The notes beneath the pieces were generated by a model that worked only from the letters and a program-made list of their open reading frames with translations, had not been told where the DNA came from and ran no database searches. The position numbers and the translations under genes are program-made. Below, piece after piece: positions 7,512-14,639 of a DNA stretch of 55,489 bases. Every line of letters begins with the position of its first letter. Within the stretch, counting starts at the first letter, position 1. Source of the stretch: Alphaproteobacteria bacterium (GTDB lineage: Bacteria > Pseudomonadota > Alphaproteobacteria > JABAAW01); the NCBI GenBank assembly GCA_014238535.1, contig JABAAW010000006.1, positions 1 through 55,489 of the forward strand, read 5' to 3'.

Positions 7512-7583
7512 AGGAGTGTAGCTCAACGGTAGAGCACCGGTCTCCAAAACCGGGGGCTGTGGGTTCGAATCCCTCCACTCCTG
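7512..7583 (+). tRNA. tRNA-Trp (CCA)
   Basis: The acceptor stem AGGAGTG (7512-7518) pairs with 7576-7582, with discriminator G at 7583. The anticodon stem CCGGT/ACCGG carries anticodon CCA at 7544-7546. It begins six bases after tRNA-Gly, so both are likely cut from one transcript. In many proteobacteria tRNA-Trp precedes secE; here tpiA follows instead. Confidence 0.95.
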
Positions 7584-7641
7584 CATCTTTAGATTTTGCA
7601 TCTTTAGATTCTGCATTTTTAGATTCTGTGTATTTGATTTT
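7582..7641 (+). repeat. 15-bp tandem repeat, four copies, between tRNA-Trp and tpiA
   Basis: The unit TGCATCTTTAGATTT occurs at 7582-7596, 7597-7611 and 7612-7626 with one or two changes, and more loosely at 7627-7641. It starts on the last bases of the tRNA and ends 14 bases before the tpiA ATG, forming most of the tpiA leader. Confidence 0.75.
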
Positions 7642-7655
7642 TTGCGACAATAGTT

Positions 7656-8432
7656 ATGACGAAAGAGATTATCGGCAATTGGAAGATGAACGGCTTGTTG
7701 AGTTGCGAGGCGACTTTTTGCGAGATAATGTCTGGCTATGCGGAGTATGATTCGCTTTCTGCTTCTGCTGATAGTGATTGTGAAGGAGCGCGTTTGACTA
7801 TTTGCCCGCCGTCGACTTTGCTTTATAGGTTTTCGAGCCTTGCACGCGAGCGTGATTCGCGAGTTTTGCTAGGTGGTCAGTCTTGTCACCACGCTGCTGA
7901 AGGCAGTTTTACGGGGGATATTTCGGCTAGTATGCTGCACGATTGCGGAGCGCATAGAACGCTTTTAGGTCATGCTGAGAGGCGAGCTTCTGGCGAGAAC
8001 GATGGTATGATTTCGCGTCAGTTGCTAGCAGCCCTGCACTCGGGGCTTACGCCTATATTGTGCGTTGGCGAGGATATGGACGAGCGCAGTTCTGGTCGCA
8101 CGCGTATACGCCTTGAGGAACAGTTAGCGGGAGCGTTGCTTTTAGTGCGCGAGATGGGTATTAGTATGCCTTCGCTATTGATTGCCTACGAACCTTTGTG
8201 GGCTATAGGTAGCGGCGAGTTACCTAGCGTTGATGAGATTTCACAAGCTTTAGAGTGTATTATGGCTAGCGTTTATGATTTTTCAGAAGTTAGCGTTTTG
8301 TATGGCGGTTCTGTTACTAGTAAGAATGCGGCGGCGATTTTGGATTGTAGCGATGGTCTTCTGATTGGCAAGGCTAGTTTAGATTCGGACGAGCTGCTTT
8401 CGATAGTTGGCTTGTGTTATGATTCTGTTTAG
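7656..8432 (+). CDS. tpiA: Triosephosphate isomerase
   Basis: TpiA interconverts dihydroxyacetone phosphate and glyceraldehyde 3-phosphate in glycolysis and gluconeogenesis. The 258-residue length is normal. Catalytic residues are in place: Asn8 and Lys10 in GNWKMNG, His106 in GHAERR, and Glu179 in AYEPLWAIGSG. The phosphate-binding YGGSV and the GLLIGKASL end are also seen. Usual forms have Ser in GHSERR and Thr in AIGTG; both changes are mild. It follows two tRNA genes, and the XRE-cupin gene starts eight bases after its stop, suggesting co-transcription. Confidence 0.95.
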   Translation: MTKEIIGNWKMNGLLSCEATFCEIMSGYAEYDSLSASADSDCEGARLTICPPSTLLYRFSSLARERDSRVLLGGQSCHHAAEGSFTGDISASMLHDCGAHRTLLGHAERRASGENDGMISRQLLAALHSGLTPILCVGEDMDERSSGRTRIRLEEQLAGALLLVREMGISMPSLLIAYEPLWAIGSGELPSVDEISQALECIMASVYDFSEVSVLYGGSVTSKNAAAILDCSDGLLIGKASLDSDELLSIVGLCYDSV

Positions 8433-8440
8433 GTTTATCG

Positions 8441-9130
8441 ATGATTGAGAAGGCTTTACGCGTTGAATCTGCTTCGGTTAAGGATTTAGCGATGGAGTTG
8501 AGCGATAGTTTGCCTGAGGGTCCCTCGCTATCGTGTGCGCCGCGCAGCACTGAGTTTAGTTCATTAGAATCGTCTATCGGTCGTCAAGTTCGCTTGTTGC
8601 GTAAGGAGCGAGGATTGACGACGACCGAGTTATCGAAGCAAGTTAGCATTTCTGCGAGCATGCTTTCGCGCATTGAGAATGGCAATGGAGCGCCCTCGCT
8701 CGGCAGCTTACATTCTTTAGCTGCGGCATTGAATGTTCCGATTTCGCATTTTTTTTATAATTTTGAGCGCTCGTGGGATGTTTCGCATGTTAAGTCTGGC
8801 AAAGGAATGTTGGTTGAGCGTCGAGGCACGAAGGCGGGACACCTCTACCAGTTGCTTGGACACCAGATAGGTGATGATGTTGTAGTTGAGCCATTTTTGA
8901 TTACGATGACGACTGATTCGGAGCCGTTTCCGATATTCCAACACGCGGGCACGGAGTTTTTGTATATTTTGCGTGGTCAGTTAGTCTACAGACACGGTGA
9001 TAAGCGATTTTTGTTGAAGCGAGGCGATTCGCTTTTTTTCGATGCGAACGCGCCGCACGGGCCGCTAGAGCTGCGAGGTTTGCCACTACGCTTCCTTTCA
9101 GTTATTTCTTATCGTAAAGAATTGGAATGA
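8441..9130 (+). CDS. XRE-family regulator with C-terminal cupin domain
   Basis: The 229-residue protein joins a helix-turn-helix of the XRE/Cro type (about residues 46-105, with QVRLLRKERGLTTTELS and SISASMLSRIENG) to a cupin sensor domain (about 145-225, with HAGTEFLYILRGQLVY and GDSLFFDANAPH). Such regulators usually repress or activate transport and catabolic genes in response to a small ligand bound by the cupin barrel. A 45-residue acidic/serine-rich N-terminal extension precedes the HTH. It starts eight bases after tpiA, so they are probably co-expressed. The target genes cannot be told from sequence. Confidence 0.85.
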   Translation: MIEKALRVESASVKDLAMELSDSLPEGPSLSCAPRSTEFSSLESSIGRQVRLLRKERGLTTTELSKQVSISASMLSRIENGNGAPSLGSLHSLAAALNVPISHFFYNFERSWDVSHVKSGKGMLVERRGTKAGHLYQLLGHQIGDDVVVEPFLITMTTDSEPFPIFQHAGTEFLYILRGQLVYRHGDKRFLLKRGDSLFFDANAPHGPLELRGLPLRFLSVISYRKELE

Positions 9131-9156
9131 GAACAACATACGACTAGATAGCGAAT

Positions 9157-10422
9157 ATGAAGAAAGGATTGAATAGCGAGCAAGGAATAGAAGTCGTCCC
9201 GAAGGGTCAGAGGTTACTGGTCATCACGACGCAGAATATTTTCAGCGAGAACGGCGCCCGCAGCCTTATGCGAGGCAAGGCACGCGCGCTTTCAGAACAG
9301 GGTGTTTCGGTTAAGTTTTTCTGCCTGCGCTTTGGTGGAGTTAGTAGTAAGCAGCGTGCTGCGGCTGGCGTTGAGGTTGCGGGAACAGGCACGAGCGAGG
9401 GCTGGCTTTTGCGCTTGGGAGTTCTTTCTGATATTCGTGCTACGCTACGCACCTACCGTCCTGATTGGGTATTGGTATCGGGAGCGTGGCTATACCTATG
9501 GGGTGACAAGCTTGGTAGGGCTATCTCGTTGAGCGGTGCCTGCATTGCGGTTGACCTACAGGGACCTGTTGATGAGATAGCGGAGTATCAACGAGTGCTT
9601 GGCTCGCGCTTTCTTGCGCGTTTATTGAGCCGCTGGCTAGGATGGGCTGAGCATCGTTTTTTATCGCGTTGGACGCACCTTGTTGAGACGATGTCTGGCA
9701 ACGCTGTTCGCTATTTGAGTAGACATCGCCCGCGCTACGATGGCTCTGTGTGTTTAGTAAAATGTGGCTTTAGCGAAGCCTTTACGGATGCGCGTTATGC
9801 TAGTGAACGAGTTGCTTGGCGCAAGAAGTTAGGCATAGGAGCAGATAAGCGAGCGGTTGTTTTTGCGGGCACTTTGAGCGGTTGGCAGAATAAGGAAGCG
9901 CTGTTTGCGTTTGCGAAGAAGCATAGTAGTAGCGCAGACAAGACGGAGGTGCACTTTTTTGTTCCGCGTGCGCACCACGCGGAGGTAGCGGCGTTGGGTT
10001 TGCATAACACACGCACGGGCTTTTTACCTAGCGCACAGCTACAATCTGCGTTATGCGCGTTTGACTACGGCTTGCTACCGCGCGAGGAGACGATGACGAA
10101 CTATTTTGCGTTTCCGCTCAAGGTAAGCGAGTATGCGAACGCGCGTTTAGGTATTTTGGTAACCTATCGAGAAATGGGTTGGATGGAGGGCTTGCTCGCG
10201 CGAACATGCATCGACATAGATGCCTTTCCGCTTAGCGAAAAGAAGCTAGCGAGCGCTCGCTTGCGCTACGAAGATTTACGCGAATTGGAGTTTTCGCACA
10301 TGGTAGTCGGATTAATAAAGTTATATGGGAAGATAAGAAGAGATTTAGTTTCGAGCAAGATGGAGGTACTGGCTCGAGGTACGCGTGGAGCGTTTCAGCA
10401 TGCTATCGATATTCGCCGATAA
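9157..10422 (+). CDS. Probable GT-B glycosyltransferase
   Basis: The 421-residue protein has the two-domain look of GT-B enzymes related to family GT4. The N-terminal Rossmann-like half contains LLVITTQNIFSENGA and the segment VAVDLQGP-like AVDLQGPVDE. The second half begins near residue 230 with AVVFAGTLSGWQNKEAL, followed by a donor-domain region ending in FPLKVSEYANA, similar to the (F/L)P-x-K-x-x-E-Y signature of GT4 enzymes. Sugar donor and acceptor are unknown. It immediately precedes pseB, whose ATG lies inside its 3' end. A role in handling pseudaminic acid or a linked glycan on flagellin or surface polysaccharide is therefore plausible, but inferred from position only. Confidence 0.65.
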   Translation: MKKGLNSEQGIEVVPKGQRLLVITTQNIFSENGARSLMRGKARALSEQGVSVKFFCLRFGGVSSKQRAAAGVEVAGTGTSEGWLLRLGVLSDIRATLRTYRPDWVLVSGAWLYLWGDKLGRAISLSGACIAVDLQGPVDEIAEYQRVLGSRFLARLLSRWLGWAEHRFLSRWTHLVETMSGNAVRYLSRHRPRYDGSVCLVKCGFSEAFTDARYASERVAWRKKLGIGADKRAVVFAGTLSGWQNKEALFAFAKKHSSSADKTEVHFFVPRAHHAEVAALGLHNTRTGFLPSAQLQSALCAFDYGLLPREETMTNYFAFPLKVSEYANARLGILVTYREMGWMEGLLARTCIDIDAFPLSEKKLASARLRYEDLRELEFSHMVVGLIKLYGKIRRDLVSSKMEVLARGTRGAFQHAIDIRR

Positions 10423-11434
10423 GCAGATATTGATAACTGGCGGTAGCGGCTCTTTTGGGCATGCGTTTTTGCGCTATGTTCTAGCTGGAGGTCAGGCTAA
10501 GCGCGTGGTTATTTTTTCGCGCGATGAGTATAAGCAATTTTTGATGCAGCGTGAGTTTAGCGATAATCGTCTGCGATTTTTTCTAGGAGATGTGCGTGAT
10601 CATGATCGATTGAAGCGTGCGTTTAGGAATATAGACATAGTTATCCATGCGGCGGCTTTGAAGCAGGTTACGGCTGCGGAATATAACCCTGGCGAGTGTA
10701 TTTTGACGAATGTTACTGGTGCGGACAATGTTATCAAGGCAGCGCTTGATTGCGGAGTTGATCGAGTTCTTGCGCTTTCGACGGACAAGGCGGTTAATCC
10801 TATTAACCTTTATGGAGCTGCGAAGTTATGCGCGGACAAGCTTTTTGTTGCGGCGAATAACTTGAGCGGAGCACGAGGCACGCGATTTTCGATAGTTCGT
10901 TATGGCAATGTAGTAGGTTCTCGCGGTAGCGTGGTGCCGTATTTTATCGAGCAGTCTCGTAGCGGTAGCATACCGATTACGGACGAGCGCATGACTCGCT
11001 TTTGGATTTCGCTAGACGATAGCGTAAGTTTTGTTGCGCGTTGCCTATGTGATATGCGCGGAGGCGAGATATATGTCCCGAAGATTCCGTCGATGCGCAT
11101 AGTAGACTTGGCGCGCGCGATAGCACCTGAAGCGAAGTTGCGAATAATTGGCGTTAGGGCTGGGGAGAAGATACACGAGGTGCTGGTGCCGAATGAGGAG
11201 GCACGCGATACGCTTTCCTTTAGCGATTACTATATTATAGGTCCGCGCGTGTTGGAATCGACTAGCGATGGGCGACAGGATTCGTTGTCGCTTGTGACAC
11301 GAGGTAGTGCTAGCGGAGAGTCTGGAGTTCAACCTAGTAAGGTAGATGAGGACTTTGAATATTCGAGTGCGAACAACGAGGAATGGCTTAGCGAGTCTAG
11401 ACTGCGCGAGATAATAGATACGAGCGGGGGTTAG
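10400..11434 (+). CDS. pseB: UDP-N-acetylglucosamine 4,6-dehydratase (inverting), pseudaminic acid pathway
   Basis: PseB performs the first step of CMP-pseudaminic acid synthesis, turning UDP-GlcNAc into the 4-keto-6-deoxy-L-arabino sugar. The 344-residue protein is an extended SDR. Visible features are the NAD(P) motif GGSGSFG (14-20), the active-site pair Asp130-Lys131 in STDKAVNP, and the catalytic Tyr139-x3-Lys143 in LYGAAK. The ATG at 10400 fits homolog starts and overlaps the glycosyltransferase gene by 23 bases; a GTG at 10385 is also in frame. pseC follows after 28 bp. The C-terminal 60 residues are acidic and serine-rich, beyond the usual core. Confidence 0.9.
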   Translation: MLSIFADKQILITGGSGSFGHAFLRYVLAGGQAKRVVIFSRDEYKQFLMQREFSDNRLRFFLGDVRDHDRLKRAFRNIDIVIHAAALKQVTAAEYNPGECILTNVTGADNVIKAALDCGVDRVLALSTDKAVNPINLYGAAKLCADKLFVAANNLSGARGTRFSIVRYGNVVGSRGSVVPYFIEQSRSGSIPITDERMTRFWISLDDSVSFVARCLCDMRGGEIYVPKIPSMRIVDLARAIAPEAKLRIIGVRAGEKIHEVLVPNEEARDTLSFSDYYIIGPRVLESTSDGRQDSLSLVTRGSASGESGVQPSKVDEDFEYSSANNEEWLSESRLREIIDTSGG

Positions 11435-11462
11435 GCAAGCTATAACATTATGCTAAAAAATT

Positions 11463-12785
11463 ATGGAAGACATCCCTGAAGTTATTCCGTATGCGCGCCA
11501 TAGTTTGCACGATGATGATATGCGAGCGGTTATGGAGGTGTTGAGAGAGGATTCTGCGAGCCAACGCTTGACGCAAGGGTTTAGAACCTCGCGACTAGAA
11601 GTTCTTATTAGGGAGTATACGACAGCCGAGCACGCGGTCGCCTGTTCGAGCGGTACGGCGGGTTTGCACGCGAGTCTATTTGCGTTAGGAGTTAGCACGA
11701 ATGATATAGTTATCACTTCTGGCATCAGTTTTTGTTCGACGGCGAATGTTGTGCGTCATTGCGGAGGCGTGCCGCTATTTGCGGACATAGACGAGGATGC
11801 GCTTGGTCTGTGTCCGCGCTCGGTACGCGAGGCTTTAGAATGGGCGAAGGAGAATGGCAAGCGTGTTAAGGCTGTGATAGTGGTTTCTATGGGCGGGGTT
11901 GCGCATGCGAGTGCGGAGTTGCGTGATTTATGCAAGGCGTATGGTTGTAGAATAGTCGAGGATGCGGCGCACACGCTTGGTGGTCGTTATGCAGACGGAA
12001 GAGCGGTTGGTTGTGGCGAGTATGCGGACATCACGGTTTTTTCGCTGCATGCGATTAAACCTATAACGAGTGGCGAGGGGGGGGTTGCTACTACCAACGA
12101 TGAAGAGCTTGCGCGAAGGATGCGTTTGTTTTGCAACCATGGTATCGAGCGCGATGTTAGGAGGTTTAAGGACGATGTTGCCCTGAGTGCTCGTGAAATG
12201 GCAGCGCAGAAGATGACGTACGGCTATCAGCACTATCAGATGCAGGTATTAGGTTTGAACTACCGCATGTCTGAGTTGCACGCGGCGTTGGGATGCTCGC
12301 AGATGCGGCGTATAGATAGCAAGCGAGATAGAAGGAAGGAGCTAGCTGAGCGCTACGATAGGTTGCTTGATGATATACTTATCGATGATGTTAATCCTCT
12401 ATCTAGCATTATAAAGCCGTTGCAGCGGAACTATCGAGAACGTTCGGCGCACCATCTGTATGTGACAACGATAGATTGGCATAGGCTTGCTATAAATCGT
12501 AAGAGATTCATGCAAACGCTTGCGAATACGGGTAAGGATGGCTACGGGATTTGTACGCAAGTCCACTACATTCCGATTTACGAACACCCATATTATCGTG
12601 AAGCGGCAAAGTTTACCGAACGAGCTTTATTTGAAGCCGTTAAGCTTCCTCGTAGTGCTGAATATGCTAAGCGTGCGCTTTCGCTACCGTTATTTACGGA
12701 CATGCCACTATCGGCGGTTGAGCGAGTAGTCGATGCGCTTAAGGAGCTCGTGGATAATTGCCTCAAGAGAGATTTTAAACTTTAA
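11463..12785 (+). CDS. pseC: UDP-4-amino-4,6-dideoxy-AltNAc transaminase
   Basis: PseC is the PLP-dependent aminotransferase of the DegT/DnrJ/EryC1/StrS family that acts on the PseB product. The 440-residue protein shows the phosphate-binding SSGTAGLHA (62-70), Asp167 in VEDAAHTLGG pairing with the PLP nitrogen, and the Schiff-base Lys199 in SLHAIKPITSGEGG. QVHYIPIY and YYREAA near the C-terminus are typical of PseC. It is slightly longer than the usual ~380-400 residues. Position directly after pseB supports the assignment. The rest of the pathway resumes only at 14640, after a repeat-flanked insertion. Confidence 0.92.
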   Translation: MEDIPEVIPYARHSLHDDDMRAVMEVLREDSASQRLTQGFRTSRLEVLIREYTTAEHAVACSSGTAGLHASLFALGVSTNDIVITSGISFCSTANVVRHCGGVPLFADIDEDALGLCPRSVREALEWAKENGKRVKAVIVVSMGGVAHASAELRDLCKAYGCRIVEDAAHTLGGRYADGRAVGCGEYADITVFSLHAIKPITSGEGGVATTNDEELARRMRLFCNHGIERDVRRFKDDVALSAREMAAQKMTYGYQHYQMQVLGLNYRMSELHAALGCSQMRRIDSKRDRRKELAERYDRLLDDILIDDVNPLSSIIKPLQRNYRERSAHHLYVTTIDWHRLAINRKRFMQTLANTGKDGYGICTQVHYIPIYEHPYYREAAKFTERALFEAVKLPRSAEYAKRALSLPLFTDMPLSAVERVVDALKELVDNCLKRDFKL

Positions 12786-12905
12786 GTCAGGCTAGGTACT
12801 TTAGTCAATTTGCGTCTATGGCTATCTTAAAAGGGGCATGGGGCATATTGCCACGCACGAATGGGAAAGCTCGGTCTGCGTCTATGATTATTTAAAGGGG
12901 GGCGT

Positions 12906-12923
12906 GGGGGGATGAATCCCCCC
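12906..12923. repeat. Perfect G/C hairpin, member of the dispersed repeat family
   Basis: GGGGGGA-TGAA-TCCCCCC forms a 7-bp stem with a 4-nt loop, followed on the plus strand by GC and an A-run. The same core occurs near 5597-5613 and in altered form near 13786-13806 and 14069-14089. It lies 120 bp after pseC. On the plus strand it has no T-tract, so it is not a classical terminator of pseC. Confidence 0.65.
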
Positions 12924-13047
12924 GCAAAAAAAGAAAAATCTTTAGGCAATAAACGAACTATTAGCATGTGTTGCGCGTAGCGTATCTTTTTTTGCATAAG
13001 CGCAAGGTAAATTACTATTAAATGAAAATACAACTATTTTATTTTTA

Positions 13048-13060
13048 TGCTAAAATAGCA
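13048..13060 (+). promoter_or_regulatory. TGCTAAAATAGCA palindrome overlapping an extended -10 motif
   Basis: A 13-bp inverted repeat (TGCTA-AAA-TAGCA) sits two bases before the ATG at 13063. It contains TGC-TAAAAT, which reads as an extended -10 box at 13048-13056. Initiation seven bases downstream would fall on the start codon, and no Shine-Dalgarno is visible, so a leaderless transcript with an operator over the -10 is possible. No good -35 is seen. Confidence 0.3.
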
Positions 13061-13062
13061 AT

Positions 13063-13671
13063 ATGAGTGAAGTAACCTTCGATAGTATTTTTGCAGAGAT
13101 TGAAGAACATGCAAAAGATATTCGCATAAAAGAATTAAAGGAAAATGAAGACAGAAAAATAGCATGGCGGGATAGTGACTTACGCTGGATAAAGGACATT
13201 AGCTCGCCAAAGCAGCTGAGTAAAATCCTTCGGTCATTCCTACTGAAGATGATAGTAAAGGGGAATTTCCAATCCATAGAGGAAAAAACACAATCCAGGA
13301 AACATATTATATTAATCAACGATATAAATTTTCAGATAAAAACGTCTACAATTTGGCAAGGAGAGAAAAAAAGGCACTATAAATTTCAACAAATAAGAAA
13401 AAACAATTACGAAATACTTATTTGCTTTGGCTTGTCACCTTATGAAGCGCATTGTTGGGTTATCAAAAAAGACTGCATTATCGACGATGACAAAGAATGG
13501 ATAGATGATAGAACCATAGGACAACACGGTAAAAATTCGCGATGGCTTATAATAGACCCAGACGCAGTCGCAGATTGGCTACAGCCGCTCGGTGGTGATT
13601 TGCATGAAGCCTTGGCGGTACTGAAAGAAGCTATTCTTACTAGCGATAGTAAGCACGGAATGTTCACATAG
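13063..13671 (+). CDS. Orphan protein, possibly a PD-(D/E)XK-type nuclease
   Basis: I do not recognise this 202-residue protein with certainty. Residues 84-97 (LINDINFQIKTSTIW), the FQQIR segment (108-112), the YEILICFGLSP strand and GQHG (153-156) resemble solitary restriction-endonuclease-like proteins of the PD-(D/E)XK fold. Asp87 and Q91-x-K93 would be the active site, with Gln in place of the usual Glu/Asp. No methyltransferase or other restriction gene is adjacent. The gene is clearly more AT-rich than pseC and uses A-ending codons unlike its neighbours. It is flanked by repeat-rich DNA on both sides, which suggests transfer. It interrupts the pseudaminic acid cluster. The nuclease call is tentative. 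Confidence 0.45.
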   Translation: MSEVTFDSIFAEIEEHAKDIRIKELKENEDRKIAWRDSDLRWIKDISSPKQLSKILRSFLLKMIVKGNFQSIEEKTQSRKHIILINDINFQIKTSTIWQGEKKRHYKFQQIRKNNYEILICFGLSPYEAHCWVIKKDCIIDDDKEWIDDRTIGQHGKNSRWLIIDPDAVADWLQPLGGDLHEALAVLKEAILTSDSKHGMFT

Positions 13672-13735
13672 CTTACGCATGGAGTTAGCGAGGACTCCTC
13701 CCTTGTGCGGAGACTCGTCTCTCGTGCTTTTTCAA

Positions 13736-14530
13736 CGCAAACGAGCCACCAAGCGTCCAAGCCTAAAACTCTTCTTTGTTTTTGCGGGGGGATTCTCCCC
13801 CCACTCCCCCCTATGTGAAAAAGATGCGCTTCGCGCAGTGCCTGCTAAAGATTATTTACCATCGAAAGATGCTTTCTTCTTTTTTGCGAGGGACGAGTCC
13901 CGTGAGACGAGTCTCCGCGCTCCCTTTATGTAGACTAACCAAAGTCTAACAGACTCTCCTTGCTACCTTGTGCTTGTGGCGAGAGGCGTCCGCCAGGCAA
14001 CGCAAACGAGCCACCAAGCACCCAAGCAACCAAGCAACCAAGACTAAAATTCTTCTTTGTTTTTGCGGGGGGATTCTCCCCCCACTCCCCCCTATGTGAA
14101 AAAGATGCGCTTCGCGCAACGCATGCTAAAGATTATCTAACATCGAAAGATTTTTCTTTTTTGCGAGGGACTCGTCCCTCGCACTCCCTTTAAATTAGTT
14201 AATCGTAACTAATAGAGTCTCTGTTTTTTTACGAAGGTTTAGTCCCTCACTCTCCCTTTATGTAGACTACCAAAGTCTAACAGACTCTCCTTACTACCTT
14301 GCTATTACCTCGCGTGCTTGTGGCGAGTGCGTCCGCCAGGCAACGCAAACGAGCAAACAAGCACCAAGCACCAAGCACCAAGCACCAAGCACCAAGCACC
14401 CAAGCCTAATTTTTTTGTTTTTCTTTTTTTTTGCGAGGACGAGTCTCCGCGCTCCCTTTAAATTAGTTAATCGTAACCAATAGAGTCTCTGTTTTTTACG
14501 AAAGATTAGTCTCTCGCGCTCCCTTTAAGT
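13736..14530. repeat. Three-copy complex repeat array with nested palindromes
   Basis: Units begin with CGCAAACGAG at 13736, 14001 and 14344. Each contains an A/C-rich run (ACCAAGC-type), and the first two share GCGGGGGGATTCTCCCCCC, followed by GAAAAAGATGCGCTTCGCGC. All have GACGAG/GACTCG-type small palindromes and CGCTCCCTTTA-type ends. AGACTAAC-CAAAGTCT-type hairpins occur after the first two units. The spacing of 265 and 343 bp shows the units are not perfectly tandem. The hairpins resemble those of the 5.6-6.2 kb repeat. Confidence 0.75.
14359..14400. repeat. Heptanucleotide microsatellite (AAGCACC)6
   Basis: Six perfect copies of AAGCACC run from 14359 to 14400 inside the third repeat unit. 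The two earlier units have only degenerate ACCAAGC runs at the same place, so this tract looks expanded by slippage. Confidence 0.9.
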
Positions 14531-14639
14531 TCTTTCACTGCAATTACAAGCGCATTATGTAACAATAGAATTCTACCATGTGCATGACAATTTGCTAGCA
14601 ATATAAACCTAGAACAGCAAGACACAAACATAGGCAACT

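Larger units (their letters stand above)
13672..14639. other. Long gene-free region filled with repeats
   Basis: About 970 bp between the orphan gene and pseG hold three copies of a repeat unit and many short palindromes. Two open frames of 84 and 77 codons (13679-13933 and 13960-14193) are translations of the same repeat in two copies, share the segment FFVFAGGFSPHSP, and are not counted as genes. The last ~110 bases before pseG are AT-rich and may hold its promoter, but no clear boxes stand out. Confidence 0.7.

Noticed and set aside
7420-7650. Minus-strand 76-codon frame over tRNA-Gly, tRNA-Trp and the 15-bp repeat
   Set aside because: It is antisense to two tRNA genes; the GFEPTAP-type sequence is the well-known artefact of translating tRNA genes.
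13679-14193. Two open frames (84 and 77 codons) sharing FFVFAGGFSPHSP
   Set aside because: The shared protein segment comes from the nucleotide repeat; frames end at unrelated places and show no domain.
13736-14530. CRISPR array
   Set aside because: The repeats are few, long, unevenly spaced and imperfect, with no uniform repeat-spacer pattern and no cas gene.
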